64,000 bases of DNA from the NCBI GenBank assembly GCA_027625915.1, contig JANTQA010000072.1:62001-126000 (forward strand), read 5' to 3'. The notes under the pieces were generated by a model. That model did not search any database and was not told where the DNA came from. It saw nothing but the letters and a program-made list of their open reading frames with translations. Positions 1-16,458 of this stretch are shown piece after piece. Source of the DNA: Anaeramoeba flamelloides (taxonomy: Eukaryota > Metamonada > Anaeramoebidae). How positions within the stretch are numbered: the stretch's first letter is position 1; every line of letters starts with the position of its first letter. The position numbers and the translations under genes were made by a program.

Positions 1-2564
1 TTATTTTTATAAAATTCTTGGGCTTTTCCAGGTATTTGTTTTCTGAACATCAACAGTAATCAAAAGATTGTTATTTCTCTGACCACCATAACTTTACAGT
101 CGATAATTTCACTGAAATTTAAGGAACTAAAAAAAAAAAAACAAAATCAAAACAAAAATTTGTATCCAAGGATGGGAAATGAAATATAATTAATAATTTG
201 AAAAAATGAACCCCAATTTATAATTTTATTTGATAATTTATTTGGTCAAATATCTTTGCCTTTAAAAATGATATTCACTGCATTTGAAAACAATCTTTGA
301 GAAGAAAAATCATTACAAAAATGAGATTTTTTATTTACAACTTCCCTCCTTTGTGTAAAATTGAGTTTATATTTAAAATGTATATACTCCCAGTTAAAAA
401 TTGATTTAATTCTATATTAACATCATCTCTATAATGATAGAAGTGCTTTTTAATTAAAAAATTAACACCCCCCCTGGCTTTTAATACCTATACACAACTT
501 AATCAAACAACATTAATAAAATTACTTTTAACAAAAAAATACCATTATAATAGAGTCAGTTCCACTTTCAAGGTTCAAACTTTCAACGAAATTTAAGGCA
601 CAAAAAATTTTTCAAATTAAGGCACAAAATTCAGAAAATAGTAAAATAAATTGTATAATAAGAGAACACAATAAATTTTATTTAAGATTTTTTTCAAATT
701 GAATTTATTAATTGAAATAATTTTTTTTTCTATAATAAATATTGTATTTTATTATCGTTTAGAGTCAAATTATTTTCATTAAATATAATTTATTGAAAAA
801 ATGGAAAAAATATTAAATTACCATACGTTCTTAATACTATTTCAAGGCCAATGAACCGTGATTTGTAATGGAAAACAATAAATAAAGAATGAAAAATCTT
901 GAAATATTTCAAAAAAGTACCAAATGGTGAAATACAATTTCCAATTTCAATCTTTATGAATGATCACTTTGAAAACAGCAATTTCTGTTCTATAGTGTTG
1001 TTATATGTTGCTTTTTGAGCTCTAACAATTTATTTTTACTTTTCTTTTTCAATTTCTCAAATGAATTTATTTTGAAATCAAATAATATTATAAAATAAAT
1101 ACTTCTTTCAAATATGAAAGATTAAAAAATAAAATCAAATAAATTGATTAAGAATTAAATTGATTATATATAGAAAGAAAACAAATCATTTCAATTTGGG
1201 ATAATTTAACCAATCCCAATATTCCGAAATTGAAAACAAGAAAAGATTACTTTTTGTTATTTGTATTGTTTGATTGATAATCTTTATAAAAAAAATTTTT
1301 TTTATTAATTAATTTTTTTTCTTTGTTCAATAAGATAGTTAAAAATTTTCTTTTGTTAATTAAAATATTTGTTATTTGATATTATAGTGAGTTTTTTTTT
1401 GTAATGTAAATAATATGTCTTCGAAAAATATATTGAATATTTCATTTTTATTTCATTTTTTATAATGAGATCCAGATTAATTTTTTTTTCATTTGAATTT
1501 TTTGTAATTGATAACCTAAAAAAAAAATTTATTTTTGTTATTAGAATTGACGATTATTAAAATAGTTTTCAAAAAAAACAAATTAATTTATTATAAATAT
1601 TTCACTTTTTGATAACTTCTCTTATAATAAACATTACTTATTAATAATATATATATTGGATCAAATATTATTTTTCAAGATATTTAAATATTGAATTCAG
1701 AAAATAAAATGTTCACTTTGGATTTTTTTTACAAATTTAATATTAAAAAAATTGAATAATTTTTTTCTCAGGGTTAAGAGGTTATATATATATTGACATT
1801 CCAAAAGTCTATTAAAACTAATAAATATTTTTTCAAATATATAATCAATAATCTTGACTATTAATGAATTATTTATTGACCGAAATTGAAAAAACTATTT
1901 TTTTTTTTCATTTTACTCTTAGTTTTTTTTTTAATTTTGAAATAAACTGAAAATTAAATAAATTTTCATTTTATGAACAAATTTAAAAAAAAAACATCAT
2001 ATGTTAGCTTTACTTGAATTTTCTTTTTTTTTTAAAAAAATCAATATATTTTACTTATAAAACAGTAAAACCCAATGAAAGAACAATTAGATTTTTTTTT
2101 TTTAAATTCTGAAATAAATTGAAAATTTAAAAATTTTTCTTAAAATTTTAAAAAATTAAAAAAAAAACGAGTTACTTGATCGAGTTTTTGGGATTTATAA
2201 GTGTATGAAGCGTTTTTTTATAATTGTCATAATATCGACAAACATATGGCTCAAAAGAGAGTTATTTTTTAGAGAGGGGTAAAACATTCAAAGTTTATAT
2301 ATTTCTCTATAAAACCCAAAAGGGTAAAAAAGTAAAAAGAAAAAAAGAAAAATCTTCTTTTATTATTATTATTATCTTTTTACGTTTCGTATTCAAGTAC
2401 AGCTTAAGGTCTACTTGAATAAAGGTATTTTTTTTTTAATCTTTCATATTCATTTTTACAAATTAAAAATAAAAATGTTTTTATTGAATTGTTTTAATTA
2501 TTTGTTTTAAAAATTGTTTTCACTTAAAAAAAGATGAAAAGAAAAAGGGGTAAAGAAATTTTTA
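1..2564. other. Gene-free AT-rich stretch
   Basis: No open frame with coding-like composition is visible. The sequence is mostly A/T runs. Around 553-645 there is a short repeat with the word AATTTAAGGCACAAAA; a relative lies at about 54170-54345, partly inverted. The first 120 bases are less homopolymeric and could hold the end of an exon running off the left edge on the minus strand, but nothing supports this. Confidence 0.6.
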
Positions 2565-3513
2565 TTAAGGGACTAGTCTCTATTAATTTTTTTAGGCAAA
2601 TTTGATAGAGATTTAATATTTTTTTTTGCCAATTACTTAGATTTGAAATCAAAGTGATAAACTTCTTTGTATAGTAATGAAATCTTGCTAAATGACATTC
2701 ATTAAATTTAGTTATTGTTTTTATAGAAATAAAATAATTTTCCATTTTTTCGCTTTTTTGAAAGTTGCTTTTTTTCAACTTTTCAAAAATACAAAAAATT
2801 TAATAAAAATATGAGCAAGAAAGAAAAACTTTGTTGAGTTCGTGGTAGAACGACAAAAAATAGTTTTAAGAATAAACCTGAAAAAGTTTTTTTTGTATTT
2901 GCATGAAAAAAAAGTTTGATTTGAAAAAAAATATGCAATATATGCTTTACAGTGATCAAATGAAATTTTTGGTTTCTTTTCTTGTACCATTCTTTTTTTT
3001 TTTCATGAATCTACTTTTTCAGTTTAAACTCTTTTTTTTTTGTTGAATTTGAAGTTTTTTTAAGTCTTCCCAAATTACCATCCAAAAAATTTTTGTCAGA
3101 GTCAAAAAAAATCAAAGACAAGAATAAGAACTATTTTTTAAAAAAGTAATTATTGAGAAAACAATTTAAGTTGTTTATAGAGTCAAGTTGGATGAACAGA
3201 AGTGAAAGAGAAAATATTCACTAGTTTTAAATTATTTTTTCTTTTTTAAAAATGAGTATAAATATTATTTTTGAGAAAATAATTAAATCCAAAATTAATC
3301 AAAAAATTCTCATCCGTTAAAGATATTTATTTAAAAAAAATTTTTTAAAAGTCACTTTTTTTTGGCAGAATTGTAAAATTTTAAAAAAATAAGAACTAAA
3401 AGTTCTAACATTGAAAAAACCTATCGATTTTCAGTTTTAAGCACATTTCAAGATAAGAATTCCTTATTTAGTTATTGGTCAAAAAAAAAAATTAATAGAG
3501 ATTAGTCCCTTAA
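2565..3513. mobile_element. TTAA-flanked inverted-repeat element (MITE), about 950 bp
   Basis: The left end reads TTAAGGGACTAGTCTC and the right end, reverse complemented, TTAAGGGACTAATCTC. The match continues for about 30 bp with one mismatch (2565-2597 against 3480-3513). Both ends carry TTAA, which fits a TTAA target duplication as in piggyBac-type transposition, although the termini could also simply include TTAA. Two short minus-strand open frames inside (2524-2778 and 2775-2990) look like AT-rich noise, so the element is non-autonomous. The element at 27053-28432 has similar ends. Confidence 0.7.
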
Positions 3514-4205
3514 GTAAAAAGAAGAAAAAAACTAAAAAAAAAAAAAATTTTTAAAAATACTAAAAAAAATGAAATATTTTTTTTAAAAATCATTTTAAAA
3601 CAACTTTATTTTTGTTTTAAAAATGGCTAATTGATGTCTTAGTATTATTTGTAATTAACCCTGGGATTTACTTTCTTCGAATTTTTCGAACACATTCTTA
3701 TCAAGATCCAAAAACCAAAAAATACTGGATAAGTTTTTTAACTTGATCTAAAATTCATTATGAGTTGTAGTGTCTTCAAAACGAACCAAATTCTAAAGTT
3801 GTCTTTAAAAATGTGATTTTTTTGTTTTATTTCAACCCACAATATATATCACAGCTAGGATCTTCAAAATGAATTAATATTTCGAAATACCTTGTATTCA
3901 AGTAATTGGATAAAATTAAAAACAAAGGGATTAGCAATACCACTGTAAATAAAGAGTGAAAAAAAAACAATTATTTATTAATTTATTATTTATTTTGTTT
4001 ATGGCCGCGATTGAATAGTGACCTATTACCCCTTTATGTAATCAGTTATTTTTGAACTTTGACGTTGGTTTCTGCATTTTTTTTTCATGTGTTATATTTT
4101 TATCGATAATTGACAAATCAATAGGTTTCTTTTTTTTTTCGAGTTCCACTCTAAAAATTGTTGTAAGTGATTGAATAGTTTCTTACGAACCGCTTGTCGC
4201 CCAGC
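3514..4205. other. Gene-free stretch
   Basis: AT-rich sequence with no recognisable coding region, RNA gene or repeat boundary. Confidence 0.5.
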
Positions 4206-4929
4206 TCATTGGATCTCTATGGTCAAACGATCTGTAGGGCTATAGCCAGAATCTGATCCAGAACCAGGATCAGGACAATCGCAACAATATTCGAAACACT
4301 CGTTTTTACCGACATTTACCTTTTTCATGGCTTCACGCTCTACACTATGGTATGAATATTGATATTCCACACCATACAAAACCTCAACTATTTTAATTCT
4401 TTTTTTTATTATTCTTGAAAATACAGCACAGTCAATGTATTTGAACTTTGCAGATATTAATATCAGAACAACCGTTGCTAGAAATGTATAAAAAATATCT
4501 TTAATATCACTTCCAAACTCGTTTTAATGATCTTTAAGACTGTTTAAGTGTCTGATCCAAAATATTAATAAGGTAATCCATGTGATCATAAAGATGTTTC
4601 GTATGGTTCTCGGCTTAAAAAATCCAATGAAATTACCTTTACCGATTTGAACGAAACGTACCAAGTATAGCTTCTTTGTGTTAGGGCTCAACGTACCAAA
4701 TTCTTCTTTAGTAAAATATAGATCTCTTCTTGACGTAAGTTTAACAAATTCCAATTTCATAATATTCGTTTTTATGTAAAAGTAAACCATTTTCTCTAAA
4801 GTTTTTCTCGGTGGCAGTACGGTCTTCCTGTTATTTTGATTACTGGTCTTGCAATTCAATGTCTTTAACGGGATTATCAAGACCACTAAAAGGTGCTGGT
4901 TGGTTCTCGACGTCATTAAGATCATCCAT
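4206..4929 (-). pseudogene. Decayed gene for a small two-span membrane protein, family unknown
   Basis: This stretch is clearly richer in G+C than its surroundings and reads as protein on the minus strand. It begins at ATG 4927-4929 (MDDLNDVENQPAPFSGLDNP) and ends at TGA 4206-4208, about 240 codons. Two hydrophobic segments are visible (IFMITWITLLIFWI and FYTFLATVVLILIS). The tail is Cys- and Ser/Gly-rich (ECFEYCCDCPDPGSGSDSGY). The frame is broken twice: a shift near 4840, and an in-frame TAA at 4524-4526 between the two hydrophobic segments. The first break coincides with a 16-base GT...AG stretch whose removal restores the frame, but the second break has no such explanation, so decay of a host gene is the simplest reading. 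I do not recognise the family. An assembly error is an alternative. Confidence 0.5.
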
Positions 4930-5729
4930 AAGAAGATATCGGATCAAATTAAAATAAAATTAAAATTAAAATAAATAAAAATAAAAATCAAATTCCAATT
5001 TGAAAAAGTTGAAAAAAAATGTTCATAAAATTATTGGTTTCCCGTCTGCCCCTTTTACTCAAAAAAAAAGGAGAATATTAGAACTCTTTCTACCTTTTAC
5101 TCAATTGTTTTAAAAATAAATTAATAAATTTCAAAAAGTGTCCCAAAAATGATTCTCAGTGTTTGGATAAGAAAGATATCATCTCTCATTTTGCTATATT
5201 TTCACTTTTACAAACGAAAAAATGTTAAATCTTGAAAAATAAAAAGGAGAAAACCCACACAAACAAATGACTTTGAAATAAAATAATACATTTTGGAAAA
5301 TTTCTCTTTTGTTTTTTTAATTCTTTCTTTTCAACAATTCGTAAAAATTTTACCTTTTTTGATCTATTTTTAATAAAAAGAGAATTCGTAAAAATTTTAT
5401 CAACAAATATTTCTCTTTGAATTATCTTCAATTGATCTAACCAATTTAATTTGATTCAATTGAATCATGGGTTTGGTTTTCTGAACTTTGTTTGATGGAA
5501 AACACACTATTTATTTTTTTTTTGTTAAATATTTTATTTAATCAATAGAATTTCAAAATAAGAATAAGGTTAAAAGAATTATCATTTAAATTCTAGGTTG
5601 ATTGTCTCAGTCTTTTTCATTGAAAAAAGCTTTTGAAAAAAATCCATAAAAAGAAAATACACTTTTAAGAATTCTTAAAAATTCAATAAAAAAAAATGTT
5701 ACTTTTCTTTGTATCAATTTACAAACTCA
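4930..5729. other. Gene-free stretch
   Basis: AT-rich and non-coding. The minus-strand open frame at 5225-5431 is lysine/phenylalanine noise. Confidence 0.5.
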
Positions 5730-6627
5730 TCATTGGAAAATGTTTAAAATTCCCTATTTAATAAAAACTTTCTCCTCACTTCAATTAGACACTCTAATTA
5801 AATTAGATTTGAAAATAATTAATTTTCTCTCAAAGTTCCAAATCAAGAAGATTAAAATTAAGCAAGAAAGAACATTTATCAAATTTTGAGAGCCAATGTT
5901 TGTTTGAAACTGAACTCTCCAAATCATCTCTTTAAGCTAAATACATTGATATTTTAATATACACGAGATAGTCAAGATATCCTATTAGAATATATTTTTA
6001 ATCCCACCAAAAAAAAAACGGAAATCTAAAAATTGATTCAAGAAAAAATAAATACAAATCATTTATTTCTTGATCTTTGTCTGTAACATTTGAGAGAATT
6101 ACTTATTTCTGATTTGCTTTTATTTTTAAAATCTTTAATCGGAATACATTTTATTTCCAAAATTTTTGTTTTACAAAATTACAATTTATTTTTTTAGAAT
6201 TTTCAAATATGAATTTAAAAACTCTTTTTTGGTTTAATTTCTCTAAATTCTGGTTTTATTCAGAAAATAGGATTCTAATATTAAAATTTTCATCAGAAAA
6301 AAAAATTTTATGAACAAATTTGTTGGGTTTTATTTTCAAAATTATTTATTTTCCATTCAAACTTGGAACTCAACATAATTCAGAATCTGATATAAATTTT
6401 TCAAAAATTTTTTCTTTAGTTTTGGATTGAATCTTTTGAAGCTGATCTTTTGATTCCAAGAATTCAACTCCATTATTTTAATTTTTGAAAGAGTTCGCCT
6501 TTTCATTTGCCTTTGTTTGATAAATAATATTTGACAATTCAATTTTGAAGAAAACAAATTTGAGAGGTCTACATTTGGTTTCGAAAAATAATAATAAATA
6601 ATAATGGTATGAGAAATTCAATTCGAG

Positions 6628-7111
6628 CAGTGAAAAAATACCGGACATGAAAAAAATCCCGGACAAGATTTTGAATTGTGAATATTAGTAAAATTATTGT
6701 GTAATTTCATTTATTTACAATCAAATTCCTTTTTTTAAGAATCGAACTTTTTCAATTATAACTCCCCCACTTATTAGAATGATGACTGATGAAATCACAC
6801 TTGTTCAAAACACAATTCAATCAACCAAAAAACAAGAAGAAAAATTATCATTTTCCAAACTTTTGTAAACCTCAATAAAACTCGATTGTTTTTCAAAAAA
6901 CGTTGATCAACATATGGCTATCAAACAATTACGAGAGTATTCTAGAGACACCTTACTTTGATGAACTTTAAGTAGGTTTATTACGAATCTCATAAAAAAA
7001 TTGGTTATTTATCATAAGGATTTGATTGAAATTAGACAAAAATTTTACTAATACTCACAATTAAAAATCTTGTCCGGGATTTTTTTCATGTCCGGTATTT
7101 TTTTCCCTACT
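6628..7111. mobile_element. MITE with about 100-bp terminal inverted repeats
   Basis: The left end has AAATACCGGACATGAAAAAA followed by ATCCCGGACAAG; the right end has the same words on the other strand (7060-7105). Similarity continues inward for about 100 bp. The termini read CAGTG... on the left and AGTAGGG... on the right, which recalls Tc1/mariner ends but with imperfect outer bases. There is no coding capacity. The element lies inside the large palindrome, at the inner edge of its left arm. Confidence 0.75.
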
Positions 7112-7194
7112 ATACATGAATGTTTTGGGTTCATCTAAATCATGAAGAAAAAAAAAACAGATGCTCTAAAATTGTTTTTGGTTGATTATTATTT

Positions 7195-7748
7195 TTTCAT
7201 TATTGTTATCAACAAATGGATTTTAAAAAGGTGATCTTTCTTGTTTGGACTTCAAAAAGGAAATTATTTTTTCAAATATACACCTTTTAGGGGTCTATTT
7301 TTTTTTGGTTTATTCTTTGATTAATTTCACTCATTTATTGAAACACTTTTCTTCATCCAAAACCAAATTTAAGGAAGTAAGTACATTTTACCATTTTGAA
7401 AATTTTTAATTGTGCTAACATTACTAAAAAAATATTTTTTGAGTGCCACCAGATATTGAAACTTTAAAAATAATAACACCATTAGTTGCTCTATTTGTGA
7501 AAAGAAAATGAACCCAAAATAATTCAGATTTGAATCTTAAATTTTTCAATTTTTTGAACATTTTTTTTTATTCAATTTTTCGTTTTATTAAATTTGGTTT
7601 TGGATCAAGAAATGTGTTTATACGAATGATTGAAATTAATCAAACCGTAAACCAAGAATATAGACACCTAAAAGGTGTGCATTTGAAACAAATCTTTTCA
7701 ATAGAAGACCAAACAAGAAAGATCACCATTCCAAATAAATTTCTTTAA
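7195..7748. repeat. Inner inverted repeat nested in the large palindrome
   Basis: The segment 7200-7380 matches the reverse complement of 7580-7745, with words such as AAACAAGAAAGATCACC and AAATTTGGTTTTGGAT shared. The centre is near 7473, different from the centre of the outer palindrome, so this is a separate nested event. The 72-codon open frame at 7530-7748 lies within one arm and shows no recognisable domain. Confidence 0.6.
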
Positions 7749-8740
7749 ATCAAAAATTGAAAAAAAAAAAAATTGAAAAAAGTCTATTTTCAAAGAGTTT
7801 TCTTTGTTTCCTCAGTTTTTATGACTACAAACTATTTTTTTCCTTGAATTTCTCGTCCCATTACAATTTATTATTATTTTAAAAAACCTTTTTTTATAAA
7901 TTTGCTTTCAAAATTCAATTTTCAAATATTTTTATCAAACAAAGCCAAAACAAAGAATACAATTTCAAAAATTAAAATAAAGGAGTTGAATTCTTGGAAT
8001 CAAAAAACAAGTTACAAAAGATTCAAATCAAAATAATTGAAAAAATTCAAGAAAATATTTCAATCAGATTCATAATTATTTTGAGTTCTCATTTTAATGG
8101 AAAATAAATATATACAAAATCAAACAAATTTGTCAAATAAACCCTTATTCTCAAGAAGAATTAAAAAAATCTCTGATTTTCAGAACTAAAACTAGAACTT
8201 GATGAATTAAATGAATTAAATGAAAATAGGATTTTCAAATTCATTTTGGAAATTCTTTAGTAATAAACAGTAATTTGTTTATCGAAAATTTTCCAAATAA
8301 AATTATTTTGATAAAGAATTACAAATAAAACCAAATTAAAAATAAGTAATTGTGTTAAATGTTAAAGATAAGATCAAGTAATAAATGATTTTTATTTATT
8401 TTTTTTTGCTCAATTTTTTCATTTTTTTGATTTCTGTTATTTTGTTGGTATTGAAATATCTTATACTAAGATATATTGCACTCTTGTATTTATTAAAATA
8501 TCAATGTATTTGGTTATAGAAATGATTTGAAGAATTCAGTTTCACATAAATGGTGGCACTCAAAGTATGAGAAATGTACTTTCTCCCTTAATAAAACTAA
8601 AATATTCATAAAATGGAAAAATTCAAAATTTAACTCTGAATTATATTGGTTCTTTTTTTTTAAATTTGAAGATTTTAGGATGGTATTTTGGTTTCAAAGT
8701 TTCAATATCTGATGATACTCAACAAAAATATTTTTCAATT

Positions 8741-9151
8741 GGTTTTTCAGAATTAATAATTTTTAAAAATGGTAAAACGTATTTATTAGTTTGAATAAAT
8801 AAGATTACTTTTTTTTTTTTCGTTTGATTTATTGAGATATTTTTGGTTTTTTTGGTTCAAATCATGTTAAGTTATTGCAACATATTCTAAAAACACCAAA
8901 ATGATTTCTAGATTAACTTTTGACATTTTTATTATCTTTTATATTCTAAAGATTCAAGATTTAAAAAAACTTTACCAAAGATCAACATTTGATTTTTATA
9001 AAAATTTACAATGGCCTTGAAAAGACAATTGTTTGAAAATTTAAATATGCATATATGTATATCAACTAATTAATATCTTTTTTAAATACATTAAAGCTGT
9101 GAGAATGTAAAATAATTTTCTACTCTAAATATATGGCTTTAATCACTTTGG

Positions 9152-9191
<40 letters not shown>

Positions 9192-9735
9192 TCCCTGAGA
9201 ATCCCAAATATACGAATTGCCTTTCAAACAAAATTTTAAATTTTAATTCTTATCAAAGGATTATAAATTATACAATTTATTAACAATTATCTTTGAATGA
9301 AAAATTTATAATTAACAATTGTCTAGTTACCTACAATAAAAAAATAACTTGAAAGAACATTTTTCAACATTTGAAAAATATTTGTTGGTTATTGTGATTT
9401 TATTATTTTTCGATTCAAATTTTGTCAAAAAATTTTTTTTTTTTTTTTTGAAAAGTTTGACTAAATATCAAAAATTTCTTAGTTTTCATGATAAAAACAT
9501 ATCTTACTCTACTGGAATTTTTTTTTTTTTGGGGGGGGAGCTTTGCACCCCAATATTGTCTATAATACTTGATTAAATAATTTATTCATTAAAACATATT
9601 TTTTAACATCACATAGAAAATTTGTTTTTCTTATAGATTAACATTCAATTCAATCTCGATATATTTGATTCTAAATAATTTAGAAATAAATAAAAATACA
9701 AATTAAATTTGAAAAAAAAAAATAATATTTTTTTT
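8741..9735. other. Gene-free stretch with TA microsatellite
   Basis: Contains a (TA)n tract at about 9157-9188 and a G-run next to a T-run at about 9520-9540. The plus-strand open frame at 9349-9576 runs through these homopolymers and is not credible as a gene. Confidence 0.5.
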
Positions 9736-10990
9736 TTTTTATTATTGAAGAAGTATAGATTCCACTCTAGTTTAACTTAGACTTAAATTCCCTTTCAGAA
9801 ATTTAAGCGTAAAATTATAGATTTCACGATTATTAATTAATGAAAATAATTTCAAACTGTCTTGATTTGAAATTAGTTCATTAAGATTTATTTCTTTTAG
9901 TTTGTTATAAAACATTAATATATCTTTTTCATAGGAAGGACAGACCCATAAAAAATGATCAATATTTTCTATAATTTCCTTCTGTTTATACTTTAAACAT
10001 AAAGGACAAAATTTATTTGAATTTTTATTAATTATATAGTAATATCTATTTAAGCAGTTAGTAAACGATCTGAATTTTAGAATTGTTGAACTTGACGGAT
10101 AACTCAAATATTTTGGGGTTTTAAATAAATATTTTTGATTTTTGATTATTGTGAAATAATTTTGTACTTTCCAACTTTTGGAATTCAGCAACTCATTGAA
10201 TGTGTTCTTATATATTTCATTTTTTAATTGTTTTAAATCTTTTGAATATCAGTTCATTTTATTATTTATTCTTTGATTAAATTTTATTAATTTTTCTAAA
10301 TAAGGTAGAGTTAAATTTCCTAATTTATTTTTTAATTTAAATTTCTTTTTATTTACTGAAATTATCATATTTTCAATTTTAAATTCTGTTTTGTAAATGA
10401 GAATTGGTGTATTTCTGTTTATTTTGCATATTTCAGTAATACATGAATTAATCCAAGAATTTAAATAATTTATCTTTGTTATTTGATAATTAAAAATTTC
10501 TAATCCATATGTTAATTGGCTTAAAAAAAAAGATTTAAATAGTCTAATTTTTAAAACTATTATTCAGAGAATTGTTATTGAATAATTGTTTGCAGTTATT
10601 ATATGTTTCTTTAGATTTTTTAAATTATAAACTATATGTGCAATTTTATCCAAATAAATACCCAAATATTTAATTTTTTTTTAAATCTTTTGATATAACT
10701 GTTTTATCTTTATTTGGTTTTAATCCAAATTGAATAATAATTTCCTATATTGAATTTAATTTTTGATTTATTTGGATTTTATTTCCTTTTATAATTAGGA
10801 TTAAATCATCTGCAAACATTTAACAATGATTTGTTAAATGTATAATTTTTAATAAAAGAAAATGTGAAATAAGGGCAAATAAAATAGGAGATAAGGGGTC
10901 TCCTTGGAAAAAATAATATTTTTAATTCTTTGTAAAATTTGGTAATTTTTTTCTACAAGATTTTTTTTCAAATTAAAACTAATTTGACAA
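9736..10990 (-). mobile_element. Decayed non-LTR retrotransposon (LINE), 3' part of the reverse transcriptase ORF
   Basis: On the minus strand the segment 10881-10917 reads QGDPLSPILFAL and 10794-10820 reads FADDLILII. These are the reverse transcriptase motifs upstream of and containing the catalytic Asp-Asp. Downstream, the 139-codon frame 9772-10191 contains the zinc-binding domain that follows reverse transcriptase in many LINEs, with CPLC at 10000-10012 and then DHFLWVC. Stops and shifts interrupt the frame between the motifs, so this is an inactive 5'-truncated copy. A T-run at about 9728-9740 on the plus strand fits the poly(A) end of a minus-strand element. No endonuclease domain is visible. 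Confidence 0.85.
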
Positions 10991-14272
<3,282 letters not shown>

Positions 14273-16420
14273 ATGTTCTCATCTCAGGTTTCAACAATAG
14301 TTTGTTTTATGATGTAATACCCTTTTTCAATTTCTTTCTCATTGTTTCAAAAAACTAGCCAATTTTAATTTTTTTTGAACAAAATAACATCAATAACTAA
14401 AATTAATTTCTTGTCCTAATAGTCTATGCACTTTTATTAAGTGTGACTTTCCACGATACTATCCAGTAAATGAAACTTTAGTTGGTTGGAATGAGACTTG
14501 TGATCCAGAAAACAACATTTTTTGTATTCCTAATCTGTGGTGTAATCAAGAAAACTTATGTCAAAGAGATAATATTGGGTTAGAATGTCAGCATAGCGAT
14601 AATTGTTCATATTCAGTGTGTGTTGGTGGTGTTTGTTCTGCACCACTCACAAATGGTTATGATTGTTCAGAATCTAGTGAATGGTAAATAATTTTTTTCT
14701 TTTTTATTTTTTTTAATAATTTTTTTCCTTTGTTTAAGGGATTCGATTTGGATTTCTATTGCTGCTGAAGAATTAAAAATATAATTGCACTTTTGGTAAT
14801 CTGGCGATTCCAAACCCTTTCACTTAAATCAAGGAACCTTACTAAAATATCCATTTGATTCAAGTATTGTTCCAAATGATCTTATTAAAAGAAAAAAATT
14901 TACAGAAAATTGGATCTTTCAAAATCAATAATTTCATTGTTTCCTCATTAAAATTCAATTCACACTTTTTTTTTTTTCATTTTGTACTTTATTCAAACTC
15001 AAGATGTCTTTTGGTTTAAAATAGACTTTGTCTGTAAGAGTCATATTATTTTTTTGACAGTCATTTACAAATTAAAAATTGAAAATTTATTACTGTTGTG
15101 GAAAAAAAGTGAAATTGGAAAAAAAGTTCATCACGGTTTTTAATTGGGAACATTACTGAAAACAAAAAGTAAAATCAATAAAAAGAAGAAACCAATTAAC
15201 TTCAAATAATAACCCATTATATTATTGTCAATCAACCCAACAAATACAATCTAAATCTACTTGATTAATTGAAATTATTTGTGTGGTTTTGGAGATCTCA
15301 AAAATAGTCAATTTTTTGAACAAATTTTTAATAATTGATCAATCAAAGAAAAACCCATACTAAAAGATAGTATTTAAAAAACTGTTATTGTGTTGAATAC
15401 TTCATTTTGTCTTTATTTATTTATTTATTCTTTTTTTCATTGATCTTACTTTAAATTTTCAATAATCTTCCCAATTAAAAACCATGTTTCACTTTTTTTC
15501 CAGTTTCACTTTTTTTCCACAACGGTTAGTTCTTTTCCCAAAATAATCTTTCCTTAAAATTCGTAAGAACAAAAAGACAACTTCCCAAATTAACAACTAA
15601 AATTGTATCACATAAAATTAGATTGGCTCTTCCATTTTGAAACTTTTGAGTTAAAATCAAAATTTATATAAACTATTTCCAAAAAAGTGGGGGAAATTTA
15701 TTTTAAAATATCACTTTTAAACACAATCTTCAAAAAAATTATTTAAAGATACAAAACCATTAACTACCATTCATTGATTCTTGATAATAATTCAATTTGT
15801 TTCTTAGTATTGTTTTACATAAATAAAAAATAGTAAAATTTCTGATCTCGATTTTATCTGATATTTTTTAGAGGTGAAAATTTGTCTTTATTTTCTTCTT
15901 TATACTCGAAAAAACTGTTTACATAACTTTTTTAATCTCAAAAATTTTCATAAAGAATTTAAAACATATAAATGCATTTTGGTTGTTTAAAAAATCATTT
16001 GCACCCTTTCCATATTTTCTTTTTTTTATAAAAATTGGTCTTACATTGTTTTCTCCAAAAAAGTGTTATTTTTTTTTTTTTTTTTTTTTTGGAAATATTT
16101 CATCCAACATATTTTAAAATAAATACCATAGTCGTTGATTGAATATGTATTAATCTTAAACCTAATTTGGTATTGTTGATTAATGGTTACTACCACTAAC
16201 AAAGATTATTTTTTATGCAATGTAAAAAAAAATACCCCACTTTATTGGAAATACCTTAAATAGTAATTTAACAGTAATAAGATTGAAACAAATTGTAAAA
16301 TTATATTTCTGGCATTAACCATTACTGTTTGATTTCGAAATTAAAAAATGGGAATTTTGTCTTAAAGTTGCAGAACTTTCAAGCATAAAACCCTGAAATC
16401 TCATTTTTAATCAACTTCTG

Positions 16421-16458
<38 letters not shown>

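Larger units (their letters stand above)
5730..8740. repeat. Large imperfect palindrome, about 3 kb, with nested elements
   Basis: Sequence from about 5800 to 6620 recurs as its reverse complement from about 7850 to 8650. Matching pairs include 5940-5960 with 8495-8515 (CATTGATATTTTAAT), 6058-6110 with 8340-8395, and 6400-6560 with 7905-8065. All give a centre near 7230. Similarity is high but clearly diverged, with many small indels. The arms are also related to sequence at about 61900-62130, so this is a dispersed repeat present twice head to head or one old long-inverted-repeat element. The small plus-strand open frames inside (7530-7748, 8527-8712) lie in the repeat and are not supported as genes. 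Confidence 0.7.
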
